Shown piece after piece: positions 6,231 to 9,855 of a stretch of DNA of 9,855 bases. The stretch comes from an uncultured Alphaproteobacteria bacterium (GTDB taxonomy: Bacteria; Pseudomonadota; Alphaproteobacteria; RUG11792), in NCBI GenBank assembly GCA_958448685.1, contig CAUDEV010000045.1, positions 1 through 9,855 of the forward strand. The letters are read 5' to 3'. The notes under the pieces were generated by a model. It saw only the letters and a program-made list of their open reading frames with translations, was not told where the DNA came from and ran no database searches. Position 1 is the stretch's first letter. Each line of letters begins with the position of its first letter. The position numbers and the translations under genes were made by a program.

Positions 6231-7109
6231 ATGAAAAATAGATTACTTTTAACCGCAGTTTTATTCGCAACTTTAGGAAATGTAGAAATTTCAGCAGCTG
6301 TGGATGGAACTTTATCGCCAGCTTCTAAAGCATATCAGAAAAGCAGAGAATTGGAAGAACAAAGACGTCAATCTATTCGAGACAAGATAAGAGAAAGTCG
6401 TTTGAGAAATCAACAAACTCTTCAAGCTATAGAATCTGAAAAAATTAAGGCAGAAACAAAAGCTGAAGCGGAAGCTTCTCTTAGAGCACAAAAAGAAGTT
6501 GAGTTAGCGACTGAAACTAATGCAAAAACTGAAGCTTTGAAGAAAGCGGAAACAGAAGCAAGGGAGAAAAATAAATTAGCTATAATTAGCTTTTTAAATG
6601 AAAAACTGGCAAATCATGCTGAGATAATTATAGTGGAAAGAAGAGAAAAAATTGAGGCAAATATAGCTCAAGCACTTGAAAATGTAGCGAGAGATACTAC
6701 CACAAAATATAAAGATCAAGATATTGAGACTGAAGTATCTTGGATTTCAAGTGAATTAGAAAGGGCAGCACTTGACTCTCAAAGAAAAATTAGAAAGACT
6801 CGTATGGAATTTGATCTTAGGGATGCTATGGTTGAGGATTTAGCGACTTTTGAGACAAAATTGGAAACTGACTATTCAGTTTTTTTTAAAGAACAAAAAG
6901 AGATAGCTACAGAATCTGCATTGAATTTATTCATGGAAAAATTGGGATGGAAATCTACGGAGGTTGATTACATAGAGCGAATGCTCAGGGAAGCCCTTGC
7001 AGAATATGGAGCTGAAGAAGCTCAAATTTCTCAAGATATTAAAGAAGATTCCGATTCTCAAGACTCGGAAGATGCTGTAGATTTAGAAGGAGACTTAGGT
7101 GGTAATTAG
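6231..7109 (+). CDS. Exported, cysteine-free coiled-coil protein with acidic tail
   Basis: No family is recognised. The 292-residue chain opens with a signal peptide (MKNR, hydrophobic 5-18, likely cleavage after ISA at 20-22). From about 34 to 115 it is an almost uninterrupted charged helix rich in Ala, Glu and Lys (for example AETKAEAEA at 74-82), typical of a long coiled coil and superficially like the TolA stalk. More amphipathic helix follows to about 262, and then an acidic tail, with Asp, Glu and Ser dominating 269-288. The mature protein has a single proline (P30) and no cysteine, so it is probably an elongated rod in the periplasm or on the surface. AGAAAGG at 6215-6221 gives a good ribosome site 9 nt before the ATG. 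The outer-membrane protein gene follows after 18 nt. The low-complexity composition makes homology guesses unsafe. Confidence 0.85.
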   Translation: MKNRLLLTAVLFATLGNVEISAAVDGTLSPASKAYQKSRELEEQRRQSIRDKIRESRLRNQQTLQAIESEKIKAETKAEAEASLRAQKEVELATETNAKTEALKKAETEAREKNKLAIISFLNEKLANHAEIIIVERREKIEANIAQALENVARDTTTKYKDQDIETEVSWISSELERAALDSQRKIRKTRMEFDLRDAMVEDLATFETKLETDYSVFFKEQKEIATESALNLFMEKLGWKSTEVDYIERMLREALAEYGAEEAQISQDIKEDSDSQDSEDAVDLEGDLGGN

Positions 7110-7127
7110 TTATCTGGAAGTATTCTA

Positions 7128-8270
7128 ATGAGATTAAATTGTGTAATTGCTATTATATTACTATCTGATATAGCTTTTGCAGAATGGAAGATCTCACTTT
7201 CTGGGGGAGTTTCAATACAAAAAGCGAAATCCCCCAATAATGAAATTTACTTTTCCATAAAAAAATATGTTTCTGATCTAAACGACTATTGGAGATATTG
7301 TACACTTATTACCCCTGATGATTTAATTACTCCAGAAAATATAACAGAGAATATAACTGTAGAAACTACTAAATCAGACGGAACGAATATTCTTATTGGA
7401 GAATTACAAGATCCCGGTATAGGTTTTAGCACTGTCACAAATCATGTTAGAGATTTTTCTACATTTAATAGAAAAGTTAAAGCCTATTTAGATTCCTGTT
7501 ATAAACATATATATAGTATATTTCCTGCATCGTCTGGATTTTATATATCTGGGTATCCGACTATTTCTGCAATAAATAGAAAAACCACGGAAGGATTAAC
7601 TAGCTATTTTGGGACTATAAATTCCACAAGTGTCATATTACGAAATAAAAATTACCCCTCTTTTGCTACAGAAATACTAAGAGGTTATCCAAGAAATTAT
7701 ACATTTTCTTATGGAACAATAACTAATTCTGAGACATTGATGAAGGGAATTACAAGCATAATTTCACCAGTGGAGTCTGATATTATTCAATCTTGGGCAG
7801 CTGCAACAAATCCTGTTACAACAAAGAAAAACGGACTGACATTGGGATTGAGTGGAGCCTACAGCAAGGCGTTATTTCCAAAAACAAGTTCAACCTTTGG
7901 ACTTTATACAGGTGTTGAAGGTTTTGCAGAAATCAATCCAAATGAATCGAAATCAAACGGTTTTTCAATTAAGGAAAAATCATTTGGATTCCGTCCATTT
8001 GTTGGAATTATCAAGAAGGACAATTGGACAATATATGCGTTGGGGGGTGTAAAATGCGCGAAACGGGATATAAAATCCGATATGTTCCACGTTAAAAAAG
8101 GAAAACTTTCATATGAAATAGGCGTTGGTTCAGATTATATTTTGTCTGACCGATTTTCTATTAGTGCGAAGTTCATAAAAGGCTTAACTTCAAAATTCAA
8201 TATAAACGGCCTCTCTTTCCAAACATCATCTACAAAAATCCTGTTCTCATTAAATTATCACTTCAAATAA
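7128..8270 (+). CDS. Outer-membrane beta-barrel protein with large N-terminal insertion
   Basis: A 380-residue protein with signal peptide (cleavage after AFA at 16-18). Right after cleavage comes an amphipathic strand (WKISLSGGVSI, 20-30). From about residue 234 on, a series of alternating strands runs to the end: GLTLGLSGAYS, FGLYTGVEGFAEI, FGFRPFVGII, WTIYALGGVK, LSYEIGVGSDYIL, FSISAKFIKGL and ILFSLNYHF. Together that is about eight strands, the size of a small OmpW/Opa or Rickettsiales surface-antigen type barrel. The barrel-terminal Phe is at 379, followed by one Lys instead of being the last residue. The roughly 190-residue segment between strand 1 and the rest contains C58 and C124, a possible disulfide, and many Thr/Asn/Ser residues, suggesting an exposed domain. 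GGAAG at 7116-7120 is its ribosome site. The barrel call is by eye; the exact family is unknown. Confidence 0.82.
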   Translation: MRLNCVIAIILLSDIAFAEWKISLSGGVSIQKAKSPNNEIYFSIKKYVSDLNDYWRYCTLITPDDLITPENITENITVETTKSDGTNILIGELQDPGIGFSTVTNHVRDFSTFNRKVKAYLDSCYKHIYSIFPASSGFYISGYPTISAINRKTTEGLTSYFGTINSTSVILRNKNYPSFATEILRGYPRNYTFSYGTITNSETLMKGITSIISPVESDIIQSWAAATNPVTTKKNGLTLGLSGAYSKALFPKTSSTFGLYTGVEGFAEINPNESKSNGFSIKEKSFGFRPFVGIIKKDNWTIYALGGVKCAKRDIKSDMFHVKKGKLSYEIGVGSDYILSDRFSISAKFIKGLTSKFNINGLSFQTSSTKILFSLNYHFK

Positions 8271-8289
8271 GCTGAAAATCATTGCTAAT

Positions 8290-8295
8290 TATAAT
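8290..8295 (+). promoter_or_regulatory. Possible -10 box for rpsP
   Basis: TATAAT lies in the 84-nt gap between the outer-membrane protein gene and rpsP. No -35 hexamer stands at normal spacing, and no convincing terminator closes the previous cluster, so rpsP may also receive read-through from it. Confidence 0.3.
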
Positions 8296-8354
8296 AGAAT
8301 GAGTTATCATAATACTATTCGTGATATTTTTATTATTATAAAAGAGGAAAATAA

Positions 8355-8705
8355 ATGGCTTTAAGACTCAGATTAGCTCGTGGTGGATCAAAAAAGAGGC
8401 CTTTTTATAAATTAGTCGTTGCAGAAAATACAGCTCCAAGAGATGGAAAATTTTTAGAAAGATTGGGATCTTATAACCCACTTTTGGAAAAAGATAATCA
8501 AGAAAGATTGATTGTAAATGCAGAAAGAGTGAAACATTGGTTATCCATTGGTGCACAAGCATCTGAAAGAGTAGAAAAATTGTTGGCTGAATTAAATATT
8601 ATGGAAAAACCAGCAATTTCAGAAAGGCCAAAGAAATCTGCTCCAAAAAAGAAAGCTCAAGAAAGATTAAAAGTTGCTGAAGAGAACTCTTCTGCAGAAG
8701 CATAA
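8355..8705 (+). CDS. rpsP: 30S ribosomal protein bS16
   Basis: Small-subunit protein that binds 16S rRNA in the body of the 30S particle and helps its assembly. The N-terminus is diagnostic: RLARGGSKKRPFYKLVVA (6-23), followed by APRDGKFLERLGSYNP (27-42) and the helix VKHWLSIGAQ (59-68). The conserved domain ends near residue 84. A Lys/Pro/Glu-rich tail runs to residue 116, compared with 82 residues in E. coli; extended tails of this sort are common in alphaproteobacterial S16. GAGG at 8344-8347 is a good ribosome site 7 nt from the ATG. rimM follows after 3 nt, the classic arrangement. Confidence 0.98.
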   Translation: MALRLRLARGGSKKRPFYKLVVAENTAPRDGKFLERLGSYNPLLEKDNQERLIVNAERVKHWLSIGAQASERVEKLLAELNIMEKPAISERPKKSAPKKKAQERLKVAEENSSAEA

Positions 8706-8708
8706 TAT

Positions 8709-9209
8709 ATGGTTTCAAAGAGAGTTTGTGTAGGTGTTATTTTAAAGCCTGTAGGTATAAAAGGTCAAGTCAAAATAAAACCTTTCACAAATTCTTTTGA
8801 TACGATTCTCAAATTTCCGAAATTATTTTTAAGCAATAATGAAGAGATAGTTTTACTCTCTCCTACACTCAATGAAAAAGGGTTTATTATATCAGCTATT
8901 CAAGGATATCAAGATCGAAATTCTATTGAAAAACTTCGTCTAAAAGAACTTTATATAAATCGTGAAGACTTAAAAACCTTGGAAGCTGATGAGTATTATT
9001 TTAATGATTTGAATAACCTTGTAGTTTTGAATCAAAATAAATTAACAATAGGAAAAGTGATTGAGGCTTTTGATTATGGGGCAGGCGTGTTTTTGGAGTT
9101 AAATATTAATGGAAAAATATCAACCTTGCCTTTTAATAAAAATTCTGTTTTGGAAATTGATTTGAATAACGAAACGATAACGGTCAATTCGTCTTTTATT
9201 CTGAGTTAA
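8709..9209 (+). CDS. rimM: 16S rRNA processing protein RimM
   Basis: Assembly factor that binds ribosomal protein S19 and promotes maturation of the 30S head. The 166-aa sequence shows the N-terminal RimM domain with GIKGQVKIKPFT (16-27). The interdomain signature follows: GYQDRNSIEKLRLKELYI (66-83), REDL at 85-88 and EYYFNDL at 95-101. A C-terminal PRC-barrel domain (about 103-160) is recognisable by IGKV and VLEIDL. Length matches the family (about 170-180). The ATG is 3 nt after rpsP and lpxB begins 3 nt after rimM, so expression is coupled to S16. The next gene in most proteobacteria is trmD; here it is not. Confidence 0.96.
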   Translation: MVSKRVCVGVILKPVGIKGQVKIKPFTNSFDTILKFPKLFLSNNEEIVLLSPTLNEKGFIISAIQGYQDRNSIEKLRLKELYINREDLKTLEADEYYFNDLNNLVVLNQNKLTIGKVIEAFDYGAGVFLELNINGKISTLPFNKNSVLEIDLNNETITVNSSFILS

Positions 9210-9212
9210 AAA

Positions 9213-9855
9213 ATGAAGAAGCTTTATATAATAGCAGGAGAACCTTCAGGAGATTTTCTTGGATCAAGTATACTTCAGTCGTTGAATAAATCTTCAGATT
9301 TTGAGATATATGGAGTGGGGGGGAATTTAATGGAAGCAGCAGGATTAAAATCTTTGTTTGATATAAGAGAAATTTCGATTGGTGGTTTAATTGAAATAGT
9401 TCCGCATATATTTCATATAAAAAACATTATAAACAGAACCGTAGATGATATAATAACAAAAAATCCAGATATTTTATTAACAATCGATTCTCCTGGGTTT
9501 TGTTTTCGTGTTGCAAAACGAGTAAGAAAAAAGAATCAGAATATTAAGTTAATACACCTTGTTGCCCCTAGTGTATGGGCATGGAGAAAAGGACGAGCAA
9601 AAAGTATGTCAAAATTGTATGACCATTTATTAACATTGTTCGATTTTGAACCTAAATATTTCACAAAATTTGGATTGGAAACAACATTTGTTGGGCATCC
9701 TGCAGTGGAATATTTTGAAGAAACAGATAATACCACAAAAGAAAATACTTTATTGCTTCTTCCAGGGAGCAGAAAACAGGAAATTAACGCTCTTTTACCT
9801 ATATTTCTAAAAGTTTCAGAAAAACTAGATTTCGAAAAAGTAATAATTCCAACAC
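9213..9855 (+). CDS. lpxB: Lipid-A-disaccharide synthase, 5' part
   Basis: Peripheral inner-membrane GT19 glycosyltransferase that joins UDP-2,3-diacylglucosamine and lipid X to form the lipid A disaccharide, so the organism very likely makes LPS. The window shows 214 codons of a protein usually around 380 aa, open to the right edge. Family motifs appear in order: IIAGEPSGD (6-14), GVGG (34-37), IDSPGF (91-96), VAPSVWAWRKGR (117-128), FEP (145-147), FVGHPAVE (159-166) and LLPGSRKQE (182-190). The ATG at 9213 is fixed by the conserved N-terminus and lies 3 nt after rimM, with no distinct Shine-Dalgarno sequence. A run of seven G (9317-9323) falls in the codons for GVGG. Normally lpxB sits with lpxA or lpxD; its place behind rimM is unusual. 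Confidence 0.97.
   Translation, partial: MKKLYIIAGEPSGDFLGSSILQSLNKSSDFEIYGVGGNLMEAAGLKSLFDIREISIGGLIEIVPHIFHIKNIINRTVDDIITKNPDILLTIDSPGFCFRVAKRVRKKNQNIKLIHLVAPSVWAWRKGRAKSMSKLYDHLLTLFDFEPKYFTKFGLETTFVGHPAVEYFEETDNTTKENTLLLLPGSRKQEINALLPIFLKVSEKLDFEKVIIPT

Noticed and set aside
7852..8052. 66-codon open frame inside the barrel gene
   Set aside because: Out-of-frame shadow of the beta-barrel coding sequence with no ribosome site or domain.
8305..8335. Possible terminator between the barrel gene and rpsP (TATCA and TGATA followed by T-rich DNA)
   Set aside because: Only 5 A/T-rich pairs with a 12-nt loop; not stable enough to support.

Overview
The window is about two-thirds A+T and every identifiable gene lies on the + strand. 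A MucR/Ros-family regulator, lipid A synthesis (LpxB) and a lysine-rich C-terminal extension on ribosomal protein S16 point to an AT-rich alphaproteobacterium. Low GC, short intergenic gaps and a set of unrecognised exported proteins fit a host-associated lineage of the Holosporales or Rickettsiales kind, but that placement is inference; no 16S or species marker is present.

Layout. Positions 1-287 hold a GC-rich stretch with one open frame ending at 117 (unidentified), then a strong hairpin terminator or small-RNA candidate, then a likely alaS promoter. Positions 288-4138 are a tight housekeeping run: alaS (alanyl-tRNA synthetase), lipA (lipoyl synthase) 3 nt later, and a small membrane protein that overlaps the end of lipA and carries the two aspartates of an A24 prepilin peptidase. 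Positions 4326-4754 encode a MucR-family regulator with its own upstream AT-rich promoter region and a clear rho-independent terminator.

Positions 4905-8270 are the accessory heart of the window. A near-consensus sigma-70 promoter drives four consecutive genes, all with signal peptides and none recognisable by family: a 299-aa coiled-coil protein, an 80-aa small exported protein, a 292-aa cysteine-free coiled-coil protein with an acidic tail, and a 380-aa outer-membrane beta-barrel whose first strand is separated from the rest by about 190 residues. They look like one envelope or surface assembly. The adjacent MucR-type regulator is a candidate controller, but that is inference.

Positions 8355-9855 return to housekeeping: rpsP, rimM and the first 214 codons of lpxB, each separated by 3 nt. 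The usual trmD-rplS partners of rpsP-rimM are absent and lpxB occupies their place. No tRNA, rRNA, insertion sequence or CRISPR array was seen.
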